From positions 3,562,001 through 3,626,000 of the forward strand of contig CM043967.1 of NCBI GenBank assembly GCA_014529385.2: a stretch of 64,000 nt of DNA. The letters are read 5' to 3'. The stretch comes from Adiantum capillus-veneris. Taxonomy: Eukaryota > Streptophyta > Polypodiopsida > Polypodiales > Pteridaceae. Below the pieces are notes generated by a model that was not told the DNA's origin, searched no databases, and saw nothing but the letters and a program-made list of their open reading frames with translations. Positions 11,533 through 23,804 of this stretch are shown piece by piece. Both the position numbers and the translations under genes were made by a program. Position 1 is the first letter of the stretch; every line of letters begins with the position of its first letter.

Positions 11533-12699
11533 TCAAAGTGAGGTACTGGTACCAAACTGTATGGCGTCGAGGGAGATCGCCAATAGCATCCGGAATCTTG
11601 GAAGGGACTCTTCGCCGGTCCACTCTGATGTGTGGGTCGTGCGGTACTTGAACTTCATAAAGGTCTGCAAAGCTTGCTTCTTTGGGCCGCGCCGAAAGCG
11701 ACACAAAGTCTTCTGTGGCTCCTTCGATGCTTCAACTTTGTAGAGAGTCATGCTTCTTTCTTCTTCAAGAATCTCCATGGCTGAAAATTCCTGAACCCAT
11801 TTCCAACACAAAACCATGAACATACCTATTCTATGTAAAGTGACTAGAAAAAATCTTGTCTTCCTCAAAGACTGTGCATGCAATGAAGATGAACAAAGAG
11901 ACGGAGTGCCAAACCGTTCACCACACACACGCAAACAATGAGATCGAATCTTTCTCTTTTGATCTAAAGCAATCAACTGTGGCAATTCACAATGGAAATG
12001 CCCATGCTTGGTGCTCATACTTTCATGTGCTCGTTCTACGAATGTGTCATGCCAAGGAAGAGACAGGGAATGTGACTTCCTTGAATGCATACTTTTCAGC
12101 TTTTCATGAAAAATCCGCATACATTGGTGCTCATCCATGAGTGAAACGTGCTCAACATACAATATGTCATGCCTAGCAAAAGGGATCACATAAAGACGTT
12201 GACTAATATACAGGAAACGATCACGAATGAAACACTCGTACAATGCGTGCGAATCAATCATGCGAACACACAATACTTCCTGTGAGGGTTCTTTGGACCT
12301 AGGCTCGAGGGCCAAGATCGGTGCTTCCTGAATGATCGAATCGTCCTGCGGGGGTTCTTTGGACCTCGATTTGAAAGCCAAGATCGGTTCTTTGTGATTG
12401 ATCGAATCTACAACGAGGTTCGCTTCGCTAGAAAAAGCATCCACTAACACATCATCCTTGTGAACAATCACATCATCTTCATGCAACTCATCATGCTTGT
12501 GAGAAATCACATCTTGATAATGCAAATCATCATGCTCGTGAGAAATCACAGCTTGATCATGCAAATCATCATCCTTGTCATTAACATCCAAATCATCATG
12601 CTTATCCTTGTCAATCAAACCATCATGCTTATCAGCATCATTCAAATCATCATGCTCATCATTATCTTTCAATTCATCATGCTTCTCATAATCATGCAA
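11533..12699 (-). CDS. family D downstream ORF with His/Asp repeats (388 residues)
   Basis: This uninterrupted frame lies between the protease remnant and the 3' LTR. Residues 1-75 are degenerate KHDDL-type repeats rich in H, D and E; at DNA level these are 18-30-bp tandem units with AAATCATCATGCT. The middle part has no domain I recognise. The last 45 residues (FMKFKYRTTHTSEW onward) resemble the tail of a gypsy pol chromodomain (LVKFKNYP...W.EEEDL), which suggests it is what remains after loss of RT and integrase. A partly broken copy lies at 16,463-17,390, and the tail is also at 37,637-37,777. Function unknown. Confidence 0.45.
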   Translation of the reverse strand: MHDYEKHDELKDNDEHDDLNDADKHDGLIDKDKHDDLDVNDKDDDLHDQAVISHEHDDLHYQDVISHKHDELHEDDVIVHKDDVLVDAFSSEANLVVDSINHKEPILAFKSRSKEPPQDDSIIQEAPILALEPRSKEPSQEVLCVRMIDSHALYECFIRDRFLYISQRLYVIPFARHDILYVEHVSLMDEHQCMRIFHEKLKSMHSRKSHSLSLPWHDTFVERAHESMSTKHGHFHCELPQLIALDQKRKIRSHCLRVCGERFGTPSLCSSSLHAQSLRKTRFFLVTLHRIGMFMVLCWKWVQEFSAMEILEEERSMTLYKVEASKEPQKTLCRFRRGPKKQALQTFMKFKYRTTHTSEWTGEESLPRFRMLLAISLDAIQFGTSTSL

Positions 12700-12750
12700 A
12701 TCTCGTGTGTCATGCTTTGGAGAAGAAGAGACTGAGAGAGTCTCCTTCTT

Positions 12751-13277
12751 CTAAATCCTTTCAATCTTGTCCTGCATATGAGCAATGAGAGAGGGAGAAT
12801 GAACAATGTCCTCTCCACGAATGACAATGGGAGAATCACTTTTGGCATGGAGAGTGAGAGTGTTAGCCTGCCAATCAATGAGAGGGTTACAATCACGAAA
12901 CCACAGAATGCCCAAAATCATATCACATCCTGAGAGAGGAGACACAACGTGAAGGCAGCTTGTTGAATTGCAAACAACACACCAAGACACTCCTGCGTGA
13001 TGAGAGCGTCCATACCAGGAACAAAGCCAGAGACCTCGAGAGGAGATTTCTAACTAACTTCTAGGCGGGCTCTCTCAACAAGTGAGAGACTGATCACATC
13101 ATGCATACTACCTGGGTCAAACAATATGGCAAAACGCTGCCCCGACACCTGACCATAACATTTAATGAGAGAATCATCAATGGGAGGGTCAAGAGAAACT
13201 TGGGGCACACTCGTGTTATCATTAATTGCATTGACAGAGGAAGTGGGAAGTGGGTTCTGTGGATTCTTTAGATTCAT
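12751..13277 (-). pseudogene. aspartic protease remnant, family D
   Basis: Two overlapping frames carry retropepsin blocks. LFDPGSMHDVIS (first frame) is the active-site loop with its Asp retained, and GCDMILGILWFRDCNPLIDW (second frame) is the C-terminal block typical of Ty3/gypsy proteases. A frameshift near 13,020 separates them. It lies between gag and the His/Asp repeat ORF. Confidence 0.7.
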
Positions 13278-14844
13278 TTAATTCAAGCTTAGGACATGTT
13301 CTTTTTATGTGACCCTTAATGTGACAATGAAAACGACCTTCCTTAGAATAAGTGCTTTGCTCTTCCGACGTGATGTATCCTTCTACAATTCCTTGTGCTA
13401 CCTTTTCATATGGAGTAAGCTTAGGTTTAGCAATTGTGTTAGCCTTACCCTTAGATTCATTGGAAGAATTCTTTTCTGAGAGACTGCTGGAAGATTGGTT
13501 AGAAGAGTTACCATTCTTACCGTTCTTACTGTTCTGAGGGTTCTGAGAAGTCTGCGAGATACTTGTGAAAGTCTTGTTCTCCATAGGCTTTCCCTTTTTG
13601 TGCTTCATCTCTTGTGCGAGAGCAATCGCTACCGCCTTGTTGAGATCGATTGGGTCGAAGACTTCTATATCAAACTTGATATAGTCGTCTAACCCAAAAA
13701 GGAATACCTCTTTGCGTTCATCATCCGATTTGCGTAATTGGGTACCTAGCTGCAAAACACGATTAGAAAAAGACATAACTGACATACCATTTTGCTTGAG
13801 AGCGCGCCAATCGTCCTTCAATCGTGCGAGGTACTGAGGTGGCATAAACCGCGCCTTGAGCTTGTCTTGGAAATTAGCCCAACTGAAGGACAGCGGCGTG
13901 AGTTCGTCGGCTTCCTCTAGGTGCGCGGCTAGCTGTGGCTCTTGCCATGTGTGGTACCAAATTGATGGCGTCACCGGCAAGGTACATAGCTGCCGTCAAT
14001 ACCTTGCTATTCTTGTCTTCTTAGTTGTCGCAAAATAAGCATTAAATTGATGCAACCAAGAATGAATAACCGTAGCATCCATCTTACCATCATACTTATT
14101 GAAAGTCAACTTCTCTGTGACTGGATGTTTGGAATCCGCATCGTGGCTTGCGCCACTTGAGGAACTCCCACGATCTTTGGCTGGTTCGGACTTCGAAACA
14201 AGTACTTGTCGAACCAATTCTTGAGTGCGTAGTTCTCTTTGAGTCTCATGCTCGATCTCCAAGGCCACTCTTTGAGCTTCACGCTCGGCCTTTCTTTTTG
14301 TTTTTCTTTCGTTTCGTTCATCGCGCTCGCGTTCTAAAGCAAGGCAATTAACTTCTTGTTGTGCGGAAATTCTTTCGTTGCTTTCGTCGCGCTCGCGGTC
14401 TTTAGCTTCCTGTTGTGCGGCAATTCTTTCGTTTCTTTCGTCGTGCTCGTGGTCCTTAGCTTCCTGTTGTTCTGCTTTTCTTGCTAGTTGTGCCAACGGA
14501 ACTTGATTCTTTTCTTGTTGTTGTGCCATCATGTCCAACGTTGACTTGACTATCTCCTCCTTAGAAGTTGGTACAACTCGATGGCGAAGGGGGAGGGTCG
14601 GAAAAATCTCTTGGTGGGGAGAACTCTTCGTCGCCTCTCTCATGCTCACCACCTGTATGCTAAGTATCCATTCCGCCTCGGGTGATGACCATGCACTAGG
14701 GTCTTGGGTTCTTGGGTTCTTGGGTTCTTGAGGGTCTTGAGATTCTTGAGGTTCTTGAGGTTTTCTTTCGCTTGCAAACCGCGTTTGAGAAGAATCTTCT
14801 CTGCACCCGAGTTCTACTCCTTTCCATGGCGGCCTTGCGCTCAC
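13222..14844 (-). pseudogene. gag of family D
   Basis: The frame from 14,844 to about 14,000 begins with a PQEP-type repeat segment, then a coiled-coil-like stretch of E/R/Q repeats (ERDERNER), then the start of the capsid region. After a frameshift near 13,990 the second frame (13,980-13,222) holds the Retrotrans_gag core and a nucleocapsid motif. That motif reads RFHCHIKGHIKRTC, so the first Cys of CX2CX4HX4C is replaced by Arg. Gag would form the particle; this copy is broken by at least one frameshift. Confidence 0.75.
14697..14770. repeat. minisatellite in gag start (GGGTTCTTG units)
   Basis: Tandem units of about 9-10 bp of the GGGTTCTTG type encode the Pro/Gln/Glu-rich start of the D gag. 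The second unit carries an expanded version at 17,819-17,975. Confidence 0.7.
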
Positions 14845-15097
14845 ACCAAGGTTGCTTTTTCCCAGCTCACGTCGATTGCCTGGCCGCTAAGTGCACAGTC
14901 CACTCTCAATGAGTGAAAAGAGACACAAGGGGAGGCTGGACAAGCCCTTCTTTCTTGGGATTCCCATCACTCTTCAAAAACACGATTAGGAATCGACACG
15001 CCCAAGTGAACTTGAGTTCGTGCGACCTCAACAAGCAAAAAAAATTTCTTGTGATTCTTGTGGTTCTTTACTTGAGTGATACAGAACACTGCCAAAA

Positions 15098-15108
15098 CTC
15101 TGATACCA
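15098..15108 (-). other. primer binding site of the first D unit
   Basis: On the minus strand TGGTATCAGAG follows the LTR end (ACCTAACA) after one base, complementary to initiator methionine tRNA. It fixes the minus strand as the element's sense strand and 15,110-16,358 as its 5' LTR. Confidence 0.8.
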
Positions 15109-15109
15109 A

Positions 15110-16358
15110 TGTTAGGTGTAGCTGAATGAATGTTTGCGCTTTGCTCAAGATGAGTGCTCCGAACTGTGCTCAAGGTTTCTTTTGTTCTTATGGAAGGTAG
15201 AGCCTTCCGTCCTTAATGAGAGAATGCTATGATCACAAACAAAGTGAATGGACACTGTGCGTGCAAGTGTATGAGACTGAGAGATAGAGAGAGAAGAGAG
15301 ATACGACACCAGAGATGTTGTAAAACCCTCCTCCGAAGGCCCCACTCTCGTCGGCGAGAGTGGTCTACTTATGATTACACAATCTGGTACAAATGGAATG
15401 CATGGGACTGATGCAAGTCTAGGCTATGTTGACGACGACGACGAGGATGACGAGACCGACACTAGGGCTGAAATCTGCAATCTTTCTACAGCTGTCCAAA
15501 AACGGTATGGACTGAAATCTGCTACAAGTCCAAAAACGCTGATTTGGGGGGCTGTTTCTGTGGGTCTTTGTCGCTGAAAATCTGGAGGTTTAGGGCTGAA
15601 AACTGAGGTCTCTTAAGGCTGAAAACTGATGGTCCTTCTGGTTTGAATCTGCTACTTCTTTAGGGCTGAATCTTGATGGTCTTCTACTACTGAAAATGGC
15701 GATGTCTGAAATCTGCAAAGGCTGAGATCTTCAAAAACGCTAGGGCTGATATCTCTGCAAAAACGCTAGGAATGCTGAGTTTCCCAAAACGCTAGGGAAG
15801 GTCTTCTGCTGGCGAGGATGTTGATGCAAAACGCTAGGCACTGGGGCTTGGTTTTGGCGATGAGTACCTTGATGGGAAAACGCTATGCTTGGCTTGTGGA
15901 AGGAAAACGCTAGGGGCTGAAGTTCTTCTTGCTTGGTGGGCGAAACCACTAAGGTCTTGTTGAGAAGTTGCCTGTTGAGCTTGGCTCCTGTTGCCTCTTC
16001 TGCCGTTTAATGCTAGTCTAGGTTTGCTTATATACAAACTTACTCAATTTGCCCTACCTACTTTTTAACAAAAGTCACTTAAAAATAATAAGTGAAAAAT
16101 GTCAAAAACAGGTAAAATAGGTTAAATGCATTGGAAAATTCCCCTGATGAATTCTGATGGATTGTGATGGGAATACTGACGATCATGCTGTGTGCAACCA
16201 GAGGATATGCATCTATACTAAGTGACTGGGCATGCACGGTCTACGAATAGACTCACAAAAGTGCCAGATTACTTCTAATCTAGATTGACTATACTGATTG
16301 AAACCTGATCGTGTTGTAGCTGTCCACGGACACATAGGATTGGATGTGTCACGTGACA
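15110..16358 (-). repeat. LTR D, middle (shared by both units)
   Basis: On the minus strand it starts TGTCACGTGACAC and ends CACCTAACA, 1,249 bp. It serves as 5' LTR of the unit on its left and as 3' LTR of the unit on its right (a purine tract, AGAAGGGGA, sits at 16,359-16,367 on the minus strand). Between 15,733 and 15,915 the plus-strand motif AAAACGCTA recurs about seven times at irregular spacing. Confidence 0.9.
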
Positions 16359-16462
16359 TCCCCTTCTTTTCAAAGTGAGGTACTGGTACTGAACTGTATG
16401 GCGTCGAGGGAGATCGCCAACAATATCCGGAATCCTCGATGGGACTCTTCGCCGGCCCACTC

Positions 16463-17809
16463 TTATGTGTGGGTCGTGCCGTGCTTGAGCTTCATAAAGG
16501 TCAGCAACGCTTGCTTCTTTGGGCCGCGACGAAAGTGACACAAAGTCTTATGTGGCGCCTTCGATGCTTCAACTTCGTCGAGAGTCATGCTTCTTTCTTC
16601 TTCAAGCATCTCCATGGCTGAAAATTCCTGAAACCATTTCCAACACAAAAACATGAACATACCTATTCCATGTAAAGTGACTGGAAAAAGTCTTGTCTTC
16701 CTCAAAGACTGTGCATGCAATGTAGATGAACAAAGAGACGGATTGCCAAACCGTTCACCACACAGACAAACAATGAGATCGAATCTTTCTCTTCTGATCT
16801 AAAGCAATCAACTATGGCAATTCACAATGGAAATGCCCATGCTTGGTGTTCATACTGCCATGTGCTCTTTCTACAACTGTGTCGTGCCAAGGAAGAGACA
16901 TGAAATGTGACTTCCTTGAATGCATACTTTTCAGCTTTTCATGAGAAATCCGCATACATCCGTGCTCATTCATGAGTGAAACGTGCTCAACGTACAATAT
17001 GTCATGCCTAGAAAAAAGGATCACATAAAGACGCCGACTAAAAGACAGGAAACGATCAGGAAACTCGTACAATGCGTGCGTACTAATCATGCAAACACAT
17101 AATACTTCCCGTGAGGGTTCTTTGGACCAAGGCTCGAGAGCCAAGATCGGTTCTTCCTGAAGGGGTTCTTGGGACCTAGGCTCGAGAGCCAAGATCGGTT
17201 CTTCGTGGTTGATCGAATCTGCAATGAAGTTAGCTTCGCTAGAAAAAGCATCAACTAACTCATCATCCTTGTGAACAATCATGTCATCTTTATGCAAATC
17301 ATCATGCGTGTGAGAAATCACATCTTGATCATGCAAATCATTATGCTCATCATTAACATCCAAATCATCATGCTTATCATTGTCATTCAAATCATCACAT
17401 CATGCAAATCTTGTGTGTCATGATTTGGAGAAGAAGAGACTAAGAGAGTCTCCTTTTCGCGAATCTCTTCAATCTTCGCCTGCACATTAGAAATGAGAGA
17501 GGAAGAATGAACAATGTTCTTGCGATCCAATTCTGTTTTTCTTTCTGCATACTTGCCATTAAATGCGTTGGCCTCTAAGCGTAATTGCTCGCGCTCACGC
17601 TCCGTGGCTGCCATTCTTGCTTCGTGCCATGTTGTCATCATGTCCATCATTGTCTTGCACCAAGCCTCCATAGGATCTGGTGCAATCCTTGGCGTAGATG
17701 GGGAAGGGGGAGGGTCGGAAAAACCTCTTGGTGGGGAAAATTCTTCTTCGCCTTTCTCATGCTGATCACCTCCAAGCGAAGTATCCATTCCGCTTCGAGT
17801 GCTGACCAT
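16463..17809 (-). pseudogene. internally deleted coding region of the second D unit
   Basis: A frame at 17,809-17,387 starts MVSTRSGMD and has a short E/R-rich part, then passes directly into the His/Asp repeat region (17,390-16,812). The capsid core, zinc knuckle and protease that separate these parts in the first unit are missing. The remaining downstream frame is broken near 16,800-16,720. The unit has lost about 1.6 kb against the first. Confidence 0.7.
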
Positions 17810-17818
17810 CCACTGAAG

Positions 17819-17975
17819 TCTTGGGTTCTTGTGGGTTCTTATGGTCTTGGGTTCTTAAGTTCACAGGAACTTGGGTTCTTGGGGTTCTTGGGTTCTTAAG
17901 TTCACGAGGTTCTTGGGTTCTTGGGTTCTTGGGGGTCTTGAGTTCTTGAGGTTCTTGAGTTTCTTGAGGTTCTTC
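17819..17975. repeat. expanded GGGTTCTTG minisatellite
   Basis: Longer version of the repeat at 14,697-14,770, with interspersed AAGTTCACGAGG blocks; it encodes repeated (P/T)QEP-like residues on the minus strand. The length difference between the two units shows that it is unstable. Confidence 0.7.
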
Positions 17976-18320
17976 TTTCGCTTGCAATCTGTGTTAGAGA
18001 AGAATCTTCTCTTCACCCGAGTTCTGCTCTTTTTCACGGGCGCACCCCTTGGCGGCCTTGCGCTCACACCAAAGTTGCTTTTTCCCACCTCACGTCGATT
18101 GGCCGGCCGCTAAGTGCACGGTCCGCTCTCAATGAGTGAAAAGAGGCACAAGGGGAGGCTGGACAAGCCCTTCTTTCCTGGGATTCCTGTCACTCTTCAA
18201 AAACACGATTAGGAATCGACACGCCCAAGCGAACTTGGGTTCGTGCGACCTCAACAAGCCAAAAAAAAATTTATGTGGTCCTTGTGGTTCTTTCCTTGAG
18301 AGATACAGAACACTGCCAAA

Positions 18321-18332
18321 GCTCTGATACCA
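18321..18332 (-). other. primer binding site of the second D unit
   Basis: TGGTATCAGAGC on the minus strand, one base from the LTR end at 18,334; it matches 12 bases of the initiator tRNA complement. Confidence 0.85.
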
Positions 18333-18333
18333 A

Positions 18334-19555
18334 TGTTAGGTGCAACGGAATGAATGTTTGCGCTTTGCTCAGGATGAGTGCTCCGAACTGTGCTCAAGGT
18401 TCCTTTTGTTCTTATGGAAGGTAGAGCCTTCCGTTCTTAATGGGAGAATACTATGATCACAAACAAAAGTGAATGGACACTGTGCGTGCAAGTGCATGAG
18501 ACTGAGAGATAGAGAGAGAAGAGAGATACGACACCAGAGACGTTGTAAACCCCTCCTTCGAAGGCCCCACTCTCGTCGGCGAGAGTGGTCTACTTATGAT
18601 TGCACAATCTGGTACAAATGGAATGCATGGGACTGATGCAAGTCTAGGCTATGTTGACGACGAAGACGGGGATGACGAGGCCGACACTAGGGCTGAAATC
18701 TGCAATCTTTCTACTGCTGTCCAAAAACGCTATGGGCTGAAATCTGCTCCAAAAACGCTGATTTGGGGGGCTGTTTCTGTGGGTCTTTGTCGCTGAAAAT
18801 CTACAGGTTTAAGGCTGAAAACTGATGGTCCTTCCGGTCTGAATCTGGTACTTCTTTAGGGCTGAATCTTGATGGTCTTCTACTGCTGAAAATGGCGATG
18901 TCTGAATCTACAAAGGTTGAGGTCTTCAGAAACGCTAGGGCTGCATATCTCTGCAAAAATGCTAGGAATGTTGAGTTCCCCAAAACGCTAGGGAAGGTCT
19001 TCTGTTGGCGAGGATGCTGATGCAAAACTCTAGGCATTGGGGCTTGGTTCTGGCGATGAGTACCTTGATGGGAAAACGCTACGCTTGGCTTGTGGAAGGA
19101 AAACGCTAGGGGCTGAAGTTCTTCTTTCTTGCTGGAGGAAACCGCCAAGGTCTTGTTGAGAAGTTGCTTGTCGAGCTTGGCTCCTGTTGCCTCTTTTGCC
19201 ATTTAGTGCTAGTCTATGTTTGCTTATATATAAACTTACTCAATTTGCCCTACCTACTTTCCAACAAAAGTCACTTAAAAATAATAAGTGAAAAATGTCA
19301 AAAATAGGTAAAATAGATTAAATGCACTGGAAAATTCCCCCGATGGATTCTGATGGATTGTGATGGGAATACTGATGATCATGCTGTGTGCAACCAGAGG
19401 ATATGCATCTACACTAAGTGACTGGGCATGCACGGTCTACGAATAGACTCACAAAAGTGCCAGATCACTTCTAATCTAGACTGACTAGACTGACTGAACC
19501 CTGATCATGCTGTAGCTTGTCCACGGACACACAGGGTTGGATGTGTTACGTGACA
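18334..19555 (-). repeat. LTR D, right (5' LTR of the second unit)
   Basis: 1,222 bp, closely similar along its length to the middle LTR, including the AAAACGCTA array (about 18,930-19,110). It ends at 19,555 and is followed by the target duplication TCAGT. Confidence 0.9.
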
Positions 19556-19560
19556 TCAGT

Positions 19561-19675
19561 TTTCAAGCATTCATTCAATCAATCAAACACACATTCAATC
19601 TCTTGAGTCTCAGTTTGATCTTAAGTATAAAGTTTAAGTCTTGATTATAGAATTAGCACCACTAATCCTCACACA
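19561..19675 (+). repeat. LTR of element C (copy 2, right part)
   Basis: Resumes LTR C exactly where 10,503 left off (TTTCAAGCATTCATTC...) and ends CCTCACACA before the LINE motif TTTGACATGG, as in copy 1. Confidence 0.85.
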
Positions 19676-21545
<1,870 letters not shown>

Positions 21546-21599
21546 GCAGAAGAGGATGGATTCTAGTAGTAGTATCTTTGTTCTAGTTCTTTTGTACCC

Positions 21600-23804
21600 A
21601 GACATGGGATTGGCAGGAGGTGCTCAAGCATGGGCATGCAATCTATGCGCTTACCATCGGAAAGGGAGCCATGACAAAGTGAGGGCACACTTTCTTAGAG
21701 TGCCGGGACATGAGGTGAGATTTTGCACCAACGTAAGCGCCAAGAAGAGGAAGGAGCTTGAGGAAAAAGATCGGCAATTCAACACTAAATCCAAGCCCGC
21801 ACGCAAAGTTGTCAACCCAAATATCCTCGTTTTTCCTTCTTTGACTCTATTCGGTGGGTCTTCATCCGACCCGATTCATTGCCAAAGGACCCTTGCCACT
21901 GGGACCCAAAGAAGAAGGAAGAGGTGGATGCTGTCGTTGTCTGCTTCTTTTATCATGGCCATATCCCATTTGTCGTTGCTAGGTAAGCTTTATCGGTCTT
22001 CTCTCTCGTTTCTTTTGTTCTCTTTGTTTCCGCCACTATGATCTCTAAACTATGAATAATGAGACTTACCTCTCCCATGTGATTGGAAAGCTTTGGTGCA
22101 GCGAATAGGAGAGTATGGCACAGGCTATGTGCCGCCATCTTCGGAAGCTCTCTAAACCACTTTTCTCGATCAAGAGAAGGCGGTCGTGGAGCAAGCAATG
22201 CTCAATATCCAACGGCTTTGGGCTAAACATGGTTTTTCCCTCATTGCCGACGGGTGGAACGATACGAGGAAGAGACCCATTCATGGCCTTGTCGCATACT
22301 CGAGTGGAAAGATGTACTTCGTGCACTCTCATGATGCCACCGAGAGTGGCAAGTCCGCCAATGTCCTCGCCGCAGAGTGGACAATAGCCATAGAGACGGT
22401 CGGGGAGCAACATGTGATGGCTTTTGCCATAGATGGGGAGGCACCAAACAGGGCAGCAACAGCTATTGTAGAGGGCCACTATCCGCATGTCACAATGTGC
22501 TTTTGCATGGCACATTGCTTGAACAACTTTTTAAAAGAAATCGGCAAGCTAGAATAGATCGCTCCAGTCATTGCAGATACAGTGAAGATTGTGAATTTCA
22601 TTAACAATCACAATTTCATTCGGTGCGAGTACCTCAAGAGGCTGGGCGGAAAAGTGCTCCTCAAGTATTCAGACACCCGCTTCGTATTCAACTTTCTCCT
22701 CATGTGCAGGTTGTCTGAATGTCAAAATGTAGTGCGACAGGTTTTTATCAGTGATGAGTTCACCACCTCCCCCTATGCAAAGACTGTTGCAGGGATTGTG
22801 TGCAAGGAGAAGGCAGAGGATCTCGATTTCTGGAAGGAGCTCAAGAGTCTAGACGCACATGTGAAACTGGTGATTCATTTGCTTCGAGCTGTGGATGGCA
22901 TGGACCCTTGCATTGGCAAGGTTTATGAGGCAATGGACCGCATGATTGAGCAGCTTGCATAACTTGAGCCGAATGTAGAGATCCATGCGCTTTGCAGCTC
23001 GAGGTGGAATTCATATACCTTTCCTTTACATGGGCAGCATACATGGTGGATTCAAAAATCTAAGGTGCAGGTTAAGAGAGAGATAAAGAAGTCATGAATC
23101 AATTTACAGAGATCTTAAACAAGATGGTTCTAGACAGAATGGGCGACGCATTGTCAAGGATCAATTGGGACAGTACAGAGAGTTGCATAGAGATGCGGGG
23201 TCATTTGGCAGTCTTGAGTCTTGACTCTTGAAACTCTAGGACTTCCATTATCCATACCTTTTTGTATTGCGACTTGCCCCCTTTGTAGCCTCTTTATGTT
23301 ATATGTCACCTTTGGTTTTTTGGTATTGCAGCTTGCCCCCTGTGTAGTCTCTTTATAGTATATGTCACGGTTTTTTTGTAGCGCCTTGGCAGACCTTGCT
23401 AGCCAAAATTAAGCAAAACCTAAGTTTTTTGCTCAACGTTATGGCTCAACTTTCAAGTCTTATCTCTTAACTTCTACTATTGCAATTATGTGAGAGCTTT
23501 AATTTGTAATTGCATGTGTTATTGTGTATGGGCATTGTGTCTATTTTATATGTACTATGACCGCGGCCCCGCATCACCACACGACGCAATCAAGTCATAA
23601 GGTTGAATGTTTTTCAAATCATGTTTTTTGTGAGTATTAGAGTCTAATACTACTTGTATTTAAACACATAACGCTAAAAATTGCATTATTTGGGTGTTTT
23701 TTATGCCTCCCGTTCTGTGCTGTTTCCGTTCCGGACCCCTTGCCGCTCCCTTGTTTCGCGGGGAGGCCTGTCACCGTTCCCGTTCTGCGTTCCACGTAAC
23801 TCTG
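21600..23804 (+). pseudogene. 5'-truncated, decayed hAT transposon copy
   Basis: Colinear with the intact hAT at 33,740-37,130. It has the N-terminal zinc-finger region (CNLCAYHRKGSHDKVRAHF), an intron position near 21,982, then the DUF659 catalytic part (IADGWNDTRKR near 22,240). Stops at about 22,154, 22,555 and 22,960 and a deletion of the hAT dimerisation region near 23,210 inactivate it. The right end GTAACTCTG at 23,804 is followed by TTTTCCAA, which matches gypsy sequence at that point, so it inserted in a gypsy element. Its left terminus is lost. Confidence 0.85.

Larger units (their letters stand above)
10504..19555 (-). mobile_element. composite of LTR retrotransposon family D (LTR-int-LTR-int-LTR)
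   Basis: Three LTRs (10,504-11,521; 15,110-16,358; 18,334-19,555) alternate with two internal regions, all read on the minus strand. The outermost ends are flanked by the same five bases, TCAGT, at 10,499-10,503 and 19,556-19,560, and the interrupted LTR C rejoins exactly across it. The whole array therefore occupies one target site. Each internal region has a tRNA-iMet primer site next to its right-hand LTR and a purine tract next to its left-hand LTR. No reverse transcriptase or integrase is present. Confidence 0.9.

Noticed and set aside
12460-12700. CRISPR-like regular repeat array
   Set aside because: Units are degenerate, have no unique spacers and encode the His/Asp repeats of the D ORF; the window is eukaryotic.
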